From AP-15 sp963716115 (lineage in GTDB: Bacteria; Pseudomonadota; Alphaproteobacteria; ATCC43930; CGMCC-115725), in the NCBI GenBank assembly GCA_963716115.1, contig CAVQSZ010000021.1:62001-126000 (forward strand): a DNA stretch of 64,000 nucleotides, in the 5' to 3' direction. Position numbers and translations under genes: made by a program. The notes below the pieces were generated by a model. That model had not been told where the DNA came from. It searched no databases and saw nothing but the letters and a program-made list of their open reading frames with translations. Of the stretch, positions 1 to 7,855 are shown in pieces (within the stretch, counting starts at the first letter, position 1; every line of letters begins with the position of its first letter).

Positions 1-87
1 GCCGAGAATGTCGGTGTAGAACGCCTTCGATCGCGGCACATCGTCGACGTGCAGCACGATGTGGTCGACCCCGCTGGTGTGGATCAT
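1..87 (-). CDS. VOC-family (glyoxalase-like) protein, N-terminal part
   Basis: Only the first 29 codons lie in the window; the gene continues past its left edge. The start is the ATG read on the minus strand at 87-85, and a GGGAGGAG ribosome site lies just upstream. The N-terminus reads MIHTSGVDHIVLHVDDVPRS and is followed by KAFYTDILG. This is the standard first beta-alpha-beta unit of the vicinal oxygen chelate fold (a metal-ligand His in the first strand, then a W/Y-x-x-x-LG helix). The substrate cannot be inferred: the family spans glyoxalases, dioxygenases and resistance proteins. Confidence 0.8.
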   Translation of the reverse strand, partial: MIHTSGVDHIVLHVDDVPRSKAFYTDILG

Positions 88-368
88 CGGCTCCTCCCTT
101 GCGCTGTTGCGGCGCATGCCGCCAGCGCGCCCCGAGCATTCCCGGCGATCCCGCGCCTGTCAACCATGCGCCGCGCCGGCCAATTTTCGCGTTCATGCGC
201 GGTCGCCATATCGCCGTAGGCAATTGCCTGCCTCGCGGATTCGCCGTAAGTTATTCTACCTGTCGCCGGTCGGTTCGGATGTGACAACAGGGTGGCGGCG
301 TCGCCCAGGCGCTGCGCGGCGCTCGGGTGTGGCATGGGACAACAACGTCGTATGGAGGGCAAATCGTC
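88..368. other. Intergenic region between divergent genes
   Basis: This 281-base gap separates the minus-strand VOC gene from the plus-strand OmpA lipoprotein gene, so it must hold both promoters. I see no RNA gene or repeat. A short AT-richer stretch at about 236-262 is the likeliest promoter core for the OmpA gene, but no clear -35/-10 pair can be defended. Confidence 0.4.
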
Positions 369-911
369 ATGAAGAGGAACTCGTCGGTCATCAAAGGATC
401 AATCGCGGCGGCCGCGATCCCGCTCGCCGCGCTGCTCTTGTCCGCCTGCGTCTCGCAAAGCCAATACGATGCGGTCGTGGCGGAGAACCAGCAGCTGAAG
501 GCGCAGCTGTCGCAGTCGCAGGCGGAGCAGAAGTTTGTCGTCGCCGACGACGCGTTGTTCCCATCAGGCGGGTATCAGCTCACCGCCCAGGGCCAGCAGG
601 CGCTCATGAGCCTGGTCCCGAAGCTGACGGGCCTGCAGAACGCCAAGATCGTGGTCTACGGCTACACCGACAACACGCCGATCGGGCCTGAGCTGCAGCG
701 CATGGGCATCGCCAACAACCTCGACCTGTCGACCCGGCGCGCCGCCACGGTTGCGAGCTTCCTCGTCTCGCAAGGCGTCAACCCCAACATCACCTCGGCC
801 AAAGGGTTCGGCGACACCCATCCGGTCGCCTCGAACGACACGCCGCAAGGCCGCGCGCAGAACCGCCGCATCGAAATCACGATCCAAGGGCCCGGCGCGC
901 CCGGCGCCTGA
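369..911 (+). CDS. OmpA-family peptidoglycan-associated lipoprotein
   Basis: A 180-residue envelope protein. The ATG at 369 is preferred because GGAGGG sits at 355-360 and the protein then begins MKRNSS followed by a hydrophobic signal ending in the lipobox LLSAC. It is therefore a likely lipoprotein anchored through the Cys near residue 27. A short coiled-coil stretch (QYDAVVAENQQLKAQLSQSQ) follows. Residues about 70-175 form an OmpA C-terminal domain with the YGYTDN and GRAQNRRIEI motifs, whose Asp and Arg bind diaminopimelate. It stands just upstream of the RND efflux genes, but a gap of about 145 bases makes co-transcription uncertain. Confidence 0.87.
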   Translation: MKRNSSVIKGSIAAAAIPLAALLLSACVSQSQYDAVVAENQQLKAQLSQSQAEQKFVVADDALFPSGGYQLTAQGQQALMSLVPKLTGLQNAKIVVYGYTDNTPIGPELQRMGIANNLDLSTRRAATVASFLVSQGVNPNITSAKGFGDTHPVASNDTPQGRAQNRRIEITIQGPGAPGA

Positions 912-1055
912 CCGTCGCGCCATCGCCGCCGGCCATCTCGGACCGGCGGCGTTCGACGGCCGACACGTAAAAAAAGAGAGGCGCGGGCCATCGCCGCCAG
1001 GAGCCGGGATCGAGTATCCTGGCGGTGGAGCTGCCCATGTGAGCGTGAGCGCACG

Positions 1056-2723
1056 GTGAACATCGTCCGCCGCAATCGAGGCGCCAGGGCGGCGCCGGCC
1101 GTGCTTCGCCGCGCGCCCGAGCGACGCGCCCGGCGCTTTGCGGTTGTCGCGCTGCTGGCGCTGCCTTGCGCCGGTTGCCTTGTCGGCCCCGATTTCTCGT
1201 CGCCTTCGGCGCCGGTCGCCCTGAAGTACCTCGAGGCGAGCAACCCCGCGGTCAAGCCCGGCGACCCGCTCTACCGCGACTGGTGGAAGGTGTTTCACGA
1301 CCCGGTCCTCGATCGGCTGATCGAGACCGCCTATGCGCAGAACCTGACCCTGGTCAGCGCCGGCGCGCGGGTGCTGGCGGCGCGCGCGGAATTGGGGGTG
1401 GCGATCGGCGAGTTCTACCCGCAGCTGCAGACGGGGTCGGGCTCGCTGACCTACGACCGCACCAGCCATGCCGACCCGACGGCGAGCCCGACCGCGCAGC
1501 TGTCGAATTTCTGGCGCGCCTCGCTCGGCGGCAACGTCAATTGGGAACTGGATTTCTGGGGCAAGTTTCGCCGCGGCATCGAATCGGCCGACGCCGCCTA
1601 CCTCGCCTCGATCGCCAGCTACGACGACGTGCTCGTGACGCTGCTGGGCGACGTCGCGACGACCTATATCGGCATCCGCACCCTGGAGCGGCAGATCGAG
1701 ATCGCGCGCGACAACATCGTCAAGCAAAAGAAGGCGCTCGCCATCGCCGAGGCGCGCTACCGGGGCGGGGTCGCGACCAAGCTCGATGTCTATCAGGCGC
1801 AGAACGTCCTCGGCCAGACCGAGTCGACGATCCCGCAATTGACGATCCAATTGAAGCAGGGGCTGAACGCGTTGCGCGTGCTCTTGGGGATGGCCCCGCA
1901 GCCGCTCGACGATTTGCTGCGGGGGTCGAGCGGCATCCCGGTGCCGCCGAGCGGCGTGGCGGTCGGCATCCCGGCCGATCTCGTCCGCCGCCGCCCCGAC
2001 ATCCGCGCCGCCGAGCTGGCGGCGGCGGCGCAAAGCGCGCAGATCGGCATCGCCCAGGCCGACCTCTATCCCGCCTTCAGCCTGCTCGGCACCTTCGGCA
2101 GCGTGTCGAGCAACATCAACGGCAACCGGCTGAAGGAGCTGTTCGAGGGCAAGGGCATCACCTTCGGCTTCGGCCCGTCCTTTCAGTGGAACATCCTCAA
2201 TTACGGGCAGATCACCAACTCGGTCAGGGTCGAGGACGCCAAATTGCAGGGGCTGCTGGTCGACTATCAGAACGCCGTGCTGAAGGCGCAGCAGCAGGTC
2301 GAGAACGGGCTGGCGACCTTTGTCTACTCGCGCGAGCAGGTCGCCGATCTGCGGCGCAGCGTCGCCGCCGCCAACGCCGCGCTCGGCCTCGCCTTTCTGC
2401 AATACCAGCTGGGGACGCGGGACTTCACCACGGTGTTGACCGCCGAGCAAAACCTCTACACGGCGCAGAACAGCCTCGCCGAGGCTTCCGGCTCGGTATC
2501 GACCGGGCTGGCGTCGGTCTATCGGGCGTCTGGGGGGCGGATGGCAGATCCGAGACGGCAACGAATTCGTGCCCGCCGCGACCCGCGACGAGATGCGGGC
2601 GCGGACCAACTGGGGCGAGCTGCTGCCGCCGGCCGGCGAGCCGCAGCCCGAGGCGCCGGGGCTGCCCACCCCCGCCGATGCGAGCTCGCGGGTCCGGGCG
2701 CCCCAATGGTGAGGCCGCGGTGA
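1056..2723 (+). CDS. RND efflux outer-membrane lipoprotein (NodT/OprM family), C-terminus frameshifted
   Basis: Outer-membrane channel of the tripartite pump encoded here and by the next two genes. The GTG at 1056 gives an Arg-rich leader and then a lipobox-like LALPCAGC, so it is a lipoprotein. Two OEP repeats follow, with family motifs such as DWWKVFHDPVLDRLIETAY and RRRPDIRAAE. After YRASGG (about 2537) the reading frame is abnormal and Arg/Ala-rich. Dropping one G from the run of six at 2532-2537 restores GGGWQIRDGNEFVPAATRDEMRARTNWGEL, split here as GGGWQIRDGN and EFVPAATRDEM, the usual end of this family. That corrected frame stops at 2710-2712, just before the adaptor gene. As printed, the open frame runs to 2723 and overlaps the adaptor start by 4 bases. 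Confidence 0.9.
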   Translation: MNIVRRNRGARAAPAVLRRAPERRARRFAVVALLALPCAGCLVGPDFSSPSAPVALKYLEASNPAVKPGDPLYRDWWKVFHDPVLDRLIETAYAQNLTLVSAGARVLAARAELGVAIGEFYPQLQTGSGSLTYDRTSHADPTASPTAQLSNFWRASLGGNVNWELDFWGKFRRGIESADAAYLASIASYDDVLVTLLGDVATTYIGIRTLERQIEIARDNIVKQKKALAIAEARYRGGVATKLDVYQAQNVLGQTESTIPQLTIQLKQGLNALRVLLGMAPQPLDDLLRGSSGIPVPPSGVAVGIPADLVRRRPDIRAAELAAAAQSAQIGIAQADLYPAFSLLGTFGSVSSNINGNRLKELFEGKGITFGFGPSFQWNILNYGQITNSVRVEDAKLQGLLVDYQNAVLKAQQQVENGLATFVYSREQVADLRRSVAAANAALGLAFLQYQLGTRDFTTVLTAEQNLYTAQNSLAEASGSVSTGLASVYRASGGRMADPRRQRIRARRDPRRDAGADQLGRAAAAGRRAAARGAGAAHPRRCELAGPGAPMVRPR

Positions 2724-3958
2724 AGAACCCCCTCGCCCGGTGGCCGCTCGCCCTCGCCGGCTGCGCCGTGGCGCTGGCCGCTCTGGCCGGCTACGGCGCG
2801 GTCAAGACCTGGAGCGCAAAGCCGATCGAGGCCGCGGCGGCGGCGGTGCCCAAGCCGCCCTCGGCGCCGCCCGTCGCTTCGCCGGCGACGCCGGCGCAGG
2901 CTTCGCCCCAGCCCGCTCCGCCCGTCTCGGTCGTCCTGCCCAAGACCGAGAGCGTCACCAACTACGTCGAGGTCACCGGCAACGCCGCGGCGGTCAACGC
3001 GGTCAAGCTGGTGGCGCGGGTCGAGGGCTATCTCGACAAGCAGCATTACGAGGACGGGGCCAGGGTGCGAAAGGGCGATCTCCTGTTCACGATCCAGCAG
3101 GACCAGTACAAGTATTCGCTGGAGCAGGCCCAGTCGCAGCTGCTGATCGCCCAGGCCTCGCTGATCTACGCCAAGACCGAGTTCGCCCGCTATACCGCGC
3201 TCGTCAAAAAGGACGCCGCGACCCAGACCGAGGTCGACCATTGGAATTTCGAGCGGGCGAGCGCCGAGGCGCAGATCCTCAATGCCCAGGCGCAGGTCGG
3301 GCTCGCCAAGCTCAACCTCTCCTATACCGAGGTCAGGGCGCCGTTCGACGGCATCGTCGGCAAGCACCTGATCGATCCCGGCAACCTCGTCGGCGGCGGC
3401 GGGCAGCAGAGCGCGCTCGCCGAGATCACCCAGCTCGACCCGATCTACGTGGTCGCCAATTTGAGCGAGCAGGACGTCCTGAAGATCCGGCAGAATCTGG
3501 GCCAGCATCGCCTGACCCTGGCCGATCTGCACAAGGTGCCGGTCGATGTCGGCCTGTCCGACGAAACCGGGTTCCCGCACCGCGGCACGATCCAGTACGT
3601 GGCGCCCGCGCTCGACCCGGCGACCGGGACGCTGCTGGTGCGCGGCATCCTCGCCAACCCGGACCTGACCCTGGTGCCGGGGTTTTTCGTGCGGATGCGT
3701 CTGCCGATGGCCAAGGTCGACCGCAACGCTTTGCTGGTCCCGGACCGGGCCTTGCAGCAGGATCAGGGCGGCCGCTATCTGCTGGTCCTCGACAAGGACA
3801 ATGTGGTCACTCAGCGCTATGTCCAGCTCGGCGAGCTGCAAGGCGCGCTCCGGGTCGTCACCGGGGGGCTCAAGCCCGACGACCGGGTTGTCGTCGGCGA
3901 TTTGTGGCGCGCCACCCCCGGCACGAAGGTCACGCCGCGGCTGACCACGATCGACTGA
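2720..3958 (+). CDS. RND efflux periplasmic adaptor (membrane fusion protein, HlyD/AcrA type)
   Basis: A 412-residue adaptor linking the inner-membrane pump to the outer-membrane factor. The GTG at 2720 follows GAGG at 2711-2714. The N-terminus is a signal or anchor helix (LALAGCAVALAALAGYGAV) followed by a Pro/Ala-rich linker. The biotinyl-lipoyl-like half motif GYLDKQHYEDGARVRKGDLL comes next, then an alpha-hairpin (about 140-205), the second lipoyl half (VRAPFDGIVGKHLIDPGN), and a beta-barrel and membrane-proximal domain with LVPGFFVRMRLP. It is part of one operon with the genes on either side. Confidence 0.93.
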   Translation: MKNPLARWPLALAGCAVALAALAGYGAVKTWSAKPIEAAAAAVPKPPSAPPVASPATPAQASPQPAPPVSVVLPKTESVTNYVEVTGNAAAVNAVKLVARVEGYLDKQHYEDGARVRKGDLLFTIQQDQYKYSLEQAQSQLLIAQASLIYAKTEFARYTALVKKDAATQTEVDHWNFERASAEAQILNAQAQVGLAKLNLSYTEVRAPFDGIVGKHLIDPGNLVGGGGQQSALAEITQLDPIYVVANLSEQDVLKIRQNLGQHRLTLADLHKVPVDVGLSDETGFPHRGTIQYVAPALDPATGTLLVRGILANPDLTLVPGFFVRMRLPMAKVDRNALLVPDRALQQDQGGRYLLVLDKDNVVTQRYVQLGELQGALRVVTGGLKPDDRVVVGDLWRATPGTKVTPRLTTID

Positions 3959-3963
3959 CAAGG

Positions 3964-3986
3964 GCGCCCGCCGGCCCGGCGGGCGC
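3964..3986. promoter_or_regulatory. Perfect GC palindrome between adaptor and pump genes
   Basis: Two 11-base arms (GCGCCCGCCGG and its exact complement) flank a single C, 5 bases after the adaptor stop and 20 bases before the pump start. No T-run follows, so a classical terminator is unlikely. An RNA-processing or attenuating hairpin that sets the ratio of pump to adaptor is plausible. Confidence 0.5.
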
Positions 3987-4006
3987 GACCGCTGCGGGTC
4001 CGAGCC

Positions 4007-7000
4007 ATGATTTCCAAATACTTCATCGAGCACCCGGTCCTGGCGAATGTGCTGGCGATCGTGCTGGTGCTGATCGGCGCGATCTGCGTCTTTCGCCTGC
4101 CGGTCGCGCAATACCCCAACGTCGTGCCGCCGACGGTGCAGGTGACGACGCGCTACCCCGGCGCCAGCGCCCAGACCGTGGTCGACACCGTCGCCCTGCC
4201 GATCGAGCTGCAGGTGAACGGCGTCCAGGGCATGCTCTACATGCAGTCGACCAGCGCCTATGACGGCACCTATGTGCTGACCGTCACCTTCGACATCGGC
4301 ACCGACCCGAACATGAACCAGGTCCTGGTGCAGAACCGGGTGCAGAACGCGATGGCGCAGCTGCCGCAGGCGGTGCAGGCGCAGGGGGTGGCGATCCGCG
4401 CCAAATCCTCGTCGATCCTGGAGTTCGTGACCCTGGATTCGCCGGACGGGTCGCACGACGCGATCTACATGTGGAACTACGCGACGATCAATCTGGTCAA
4501 CGATCTGGCGCGCCTGCCGGGGGTCGGCAACGTCACGGTGATGGGTGCGGGCGAATATTCGATGCGGATCTGGATGGACCCGCAAAAGCTCTATTCGTTC
4601 GGCCTCGTCCCGGAGGACGTGATCAAGGTCGTCCGGCAGCAGAGCCAGGAGGTCGCCGCCGGCCAGGTCGGCATGCCGCCGGCCCCGGGCGACCAGCAGT
4701 TCCAGTACACGATCGATATCGTCTCGCGGCTGAGCGAGCCCGGCCAGTTCGCCGACATCGTCGTCAAGGACCAGACCGCGCAGGGCGGCCGCCTCGTCCG
4801 GCTCAAGGACGTGGCGCGGGTCGAGCTCGGGGCCCAGACCTATTCCCAGGACTTCAAGCTCGACGGCAAGCCCGCCGCCGGCATCGCCATCTACCAGACC
4901 CCCGACGCCAACTCGCTGAAGGTCGCGAGCCTGGTCGCGGCCAAGATGGAGGAGCTGTCGCGCCGCTTCCCGCCCGGCCTGCGCTACCAGATCCCGTACA
5001 ACACGACGATCTTCATCAAGAACTCGATCAACGAGGTCTACAAGACCTTGTGGCAGGCCGGGGTCCTGGTGCTGATCGTGATCCTCGTCTTCCTGCAGAA
5101 TTTCCGCGCGACCCTGGTGCCGGCGACGACGGTCCCGGTCACCATCATCGGCGCCTTCGCCGGGATGGCGGCGCTCGGCTACACGGTCAACCTGTCGACC
5201 CTGTTCGCGCTGATATTGGCGATCGGCATCGTCGTCGACGACGCGATCGTCATCGTCGAGGGCGTGTCGAAATACATCGAAGAGGGCATGTCCGGGCACG
5301 ACGCCGCGATCAAGGCGATGGGGGAATTGTTCGGGCCGATCATCGGCATCACCCTGGTGCTGATGGCGGTGTTCCTGCCTTCGGCCTTCGTGCCGGGGCT
5401 GAGCGGGCAGATGTTCGCCCAGTTCGCGCTGGTGATCGCGGTGACGGCGCTGATCAGCGCGGTCAACGCCGCCACCCTGAAGCCGACGCAATGCGCGCTG
5501 TGGTTGCGCACGCCGGTCCCGGTCGAGCAGCGCAACTTTTTCTATCGCGGCTTCGACCGCGCCTACGCGGGCCTGGAGCGGGCCTATACCGGGCTGATCG
5601 GCCGGATGGTTCGGGTCAGCCGGCTGATGGTGCTGATCGGCGTCATTCTGGCGGCCGCCGGCATCTGGGGCATCGCCCGGCTGCCGACCGCCTTCATCCC
5701 GAACGAGGACCAGGGCTATCTGATGATCGCCGCGCAATTGCCCGACGGGGCGGCGCTCGGGCGCACCACCGCGGCGCTCGATCAGGCGGGCAAGATGGCG
5801 CTCGACACCCCGGGGGTCGACCGGGTCATCGCGATATCGGGCTTGTCGGTGCTCGACAATTTCGCCGACCTCGCCAATGCCGGCGTCAGCTTCGTCGTGC
5901 TCAAGCCCTGGGACGAGCGCAGCAAGGCGAAGGGCACCGACATCCTGTCGATCGCCGAGCGGTTGCAGAAGGGGCTCAACACCGCCCCCGACGGCCGGCT
6001 CTTCGTGCTGGCGCCGCCGCCGATCCAGGGGATCGGCAACGCCGGCGGCTTCCAGATGCAGATCCAGATGCTGGGCGGCAATTTCGACTACAAGCGGCTG
6101 AGCGACCTGACCCAGGAGATCGTCAAAGAGGCCAACGCCGACCCGCGCCTGGAGCACGTGCTCTCGACGTTCCGGCCCGGCGCGCCGCAGGTCGCGGTCA
6201 CCGTCGACCGCGACCGGGCCGAAACCCTGCGGGTGTCGGTCGGCGACGTGTTCTCGGCGCTCTCCTCCTATCTGGGGTCGACCTATGTCAACCAGTTCAA
6301 CAAGTTCGGACTGTCGCTGCAGGTCTATGTGCAGGCCGATTCGAAATTCCGGCTGCAGCCCGACGACCTCTTGAACCTCTATGTCCGCAGCGCGGACAAC
6401 CAGATGGTCCCGATCGGCGCGGTGGCGCATCTGAGCTCGATTGTCGGCGCGCCGCTGATCACGCTCTATAACCTGTTCCCGTCAGCGGCGATCGTCGGCG
6501 CGCCGGCGCGCGGCTTCAGCTCGGGCCAGGCGCTCACCCTGATGGAAGGGATCGCCAACCGGGTGCTGCCGAAGGACGTGTCGCACGCCTGGACCGCGAT
6601 GTCGTTTCAGGAAAAGCTGACCGGCAACCAGCTTTATTACCTCTTCGGCCTGTCGGTGCTGCTGGTCTATTTGTGCCTCGCCGGGCAATACGAAAGCTGG
6701 ATTTTGCCGCTGGCGGTGTTGTCGGCGGTGCCGCTGGCGTTGCTCGGGCCGGTGATCGCGCTGACCAGCCTCGGGGTCGCCAACAACCTCTACACCCAGA
6801 TCGGCCTGATCCTGATGATCGCGCTCTCGGCCAAGAACGGGATCCTGATCGTCGAGGTCGCGCGCGAGCGGCGCATGGTCGACGGCCGGCCGATCCTCGA
6901 AGCGGCGGTGGACGCCGCGCGCATGCGGTTCCGCCCGATCCTGATGACCTCGTTCGCGTTCGGGCTGGGGGTGCTGCCGCTGGTGCTGGCGACCGGCGCC

Positions 7001-7168
7001 GGGGCCAACGGGCGCATTTCATTGGGGCTCAGCGTGTTCAGCGGCATCATCGCCTCGACCTGCCTCGCCGTGCTGTTCGTGCCGTCGTTCTTTGCCGTGC
7101 TGCAGCGCCTCGACGAGCGCCGCAAGGCCGGCAAGGCCCCCGCCCCCGCTCCCAGCGCCGCAAAATGA
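4007..7168 (+). CDS. RND multidrug efflux pump, inner-membrane permease (HAE1/AcrB family)
   Basis: A 1053-residue proton-driven pump of the normal family length. The ATG at 4007 begins MISKYFIEHPVLANVLAIVL, the typical first transmembrane helix. The duplicated architecture is visible: TM1, a large periplasmic loop (porter plus docking), a TM2-6 block, then a second copy. Family signatures include GIVVDDAIVIVEG in TM4 with the proton-relay Asp pair, and SAKNGILIVEVA in TM10 with its Lys. It completes the three-gene operon that starts at 1056. The substrate cannot be deduced; the family handles antibiotics, dyes, bile salts and solvents. Confidence 0.96.
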   Translation: MISKYFIEHPVLANVLAIVLVLIGAICVFRLPVAQYPNVVPPTVQVTTRYPGASAQTVVDTVALPIELQVNGVQGMLYMQSTSAYDGTYVLTVTFDIGTDPNMNQVLVQNRVQNAMAQLPQAVQAQGVAIRAKSSSILEFVTLDSPDGSHDAIYMWNYATINLVNDLARLPGVGNVTVMGAGEYSMRIWMDPQKLYSFGLVPEDVIKVVRQQSQEVAAGQVGMPPAPGDQQFQYTIDIVSRLSEPGQFADIVVKDQTAQGGRLVRLKDVARVELGAQTYSQDFKLDGKPAAGIAIYQTPDANSLKVASLVAAKMEELSRRFPPGLRYQIPYNTTIFIKNSINEVYKTLWQAGVLVLIVILVFLQNFRATLVPATTVPVTIIGAFAGMAALGYTVNLSTLFALILAIGIVVDDAIVIVEGVSKYIEEGMSGHDAAIKAMGELFGPIIGITLVLMAVFLPSAFVPGLSGQMFAQFALVIAVTALISAVNAATLKPTQCALWLRTPVPVEQRNFFYRGFDRAYAGLERAYTGLIGRMVRVSRLMVLIGVILAAAGIWGIARLPTAFIPNEDQGYLMIAAQLPDGAALGRTTAALDQAGKMALDTPGVDRVIAISGLSVLDNFADLANAGVSFVVLKPWDERSKAKGTDILSIAERLQKGLNTAPDGRLFVLAPPPIQGIGNAGGFQMQIQMLGGNFDYKRLSDLTQEIVKEANADPRLEHVLSTFRPGAPQVAVTVDRDRAETLRVSVGDVFSALSSYLGSTYVNQFNKFGLSLQVYVQADSKFRLQPDDLLNLYVRSADNQMVPIGAVAHLSSIVGAPLITLYNLFPSAAIVGAPARGFSSGQALTLMEGIANRVLPKDVSHAWTAMSFQEKLTGNQLYYLFGLSVLLVYLCLAGQYESWILPLAVLSAVPLALLGPVIALTSLGVANNLYTQIGLILMIALSAKNGILIVEVARERRMVDGRPILEAAVDAARMRFRPILMTSFAFGLGVLPLVLATGAGANGRISLGLSVFSGIIASTCLAVLFVPSFFAVLQRLDERRKAGKAPAPAPSAAK

Positions 7169-7180
7169 GCAGGGCGCCGA

Positions 7181-7855
7181 TTACTTCTTCGCGTCCGAGG
7201 CCTGCTCGATTTTCAGCCGGCAGGTGAAATAGCCGAGAACCCGCGCCTGCCGCTGCACCTCGGTCAGGGCGGAGCCGCCGATATTCTCGGCGAGCCGGCG
7301 CGCCTCGTCGAGCCGGTCCTTCAAATTCGCCACCGCGCGCGCCGTCGATCCGTCGAAGCCATCCTGGAGAAGCTTGTCGGGCGTGTACTGGACGCCGCCG
7401 ATATGAAAGTCGGCCGGCTCGAACGGGCATGCGGCGAACCGGTCCGGCGGCGGCGCGGGCGGCGGGGTCGGCGCAAGGGCGGCGGCGGGCGGCGGCGCGG
7501 CGGCGGCGGGCGGCGGCTCGCTCTTCGGCTCGCTGCCGAGGATGACCCGCGACGCCTCGATCCGCAGCTGCGCCACGAGCTTGCCGGAAACCGTCTGGTC
7601 GACCACCAGATCGCCGACCGGCAGCCCGAGCTTCTGCTGGAATTTATGGACGGCGCTCGTGGTCTGGGGGCCGACGACGCCGTCGATCGGCCCCGGCTCC
7701 ATGCCGAGCCGGGTCAGCATGAACTGGACCTCGCGGATCAGCGCCGGGGTCGCCGCCACGGCGTCGGGCGGCGGCGTCGGAACCGCGGCGGCGGCGCCCG
7801 CGGCGCACGCGAGCATGGCCAGGAAAGCCGCGGCGAGGATGCCCCGCCACCTCAT
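7181..7855 (-). CDS. Secreted peptidoglycan-binding protein
   Basis: A 224-residue exported protein. A Sec signal (ILAAAFLAMLACAAGAAAA) is followed at residues about 37-95 by a PG_binding_1 domain with the usual RLGMEPGPIDGVVGPQT motif. A long Pro/Ala linker (115-140) leads to a C-terminal alpha-helical region with two Cys (CPFEP, YFTC) that I do not recognise. Its ATG overlaps the stop of the upstream Ser/Thr kinase gene by 4 bases (7852-7855), so the two are translationally coupled. It is the last gene of the sensor-kinase-peptidoglycan operon and may act as the periplasmic or wall-facing partner of that signalling unit (inference). Confidence 0.85.
   Translation of the reverse strand: MRWRGILAAAFLAMLACAAGAAAAVPTPPPDAVAATPALIREVQFMLTRLGMEPGPIDGVVGPQTTSAVHKFQQKLGLPVGDLVVDQTVSGKLVAQLRIEASRVILGSEPKSEPPPAAAAPPPAAALAPTPPPAPPPDRFAACPFEPADFHIGGVQYTPDKLLQDGFDGSTARAVANLKDRLDEARRLAENIGGSALTEVQRQARVLGYFTCRLKIEQASDAKK

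Noticed and set aside
564..6430. Very long open frames on the minus strand opposite the efflux genes
   Set aside because: They are antisense to genes with clear family matches. High GC removes stop codons in other frames, and their protein sequences are Arg/Gly/Ala-rich with no domain features.
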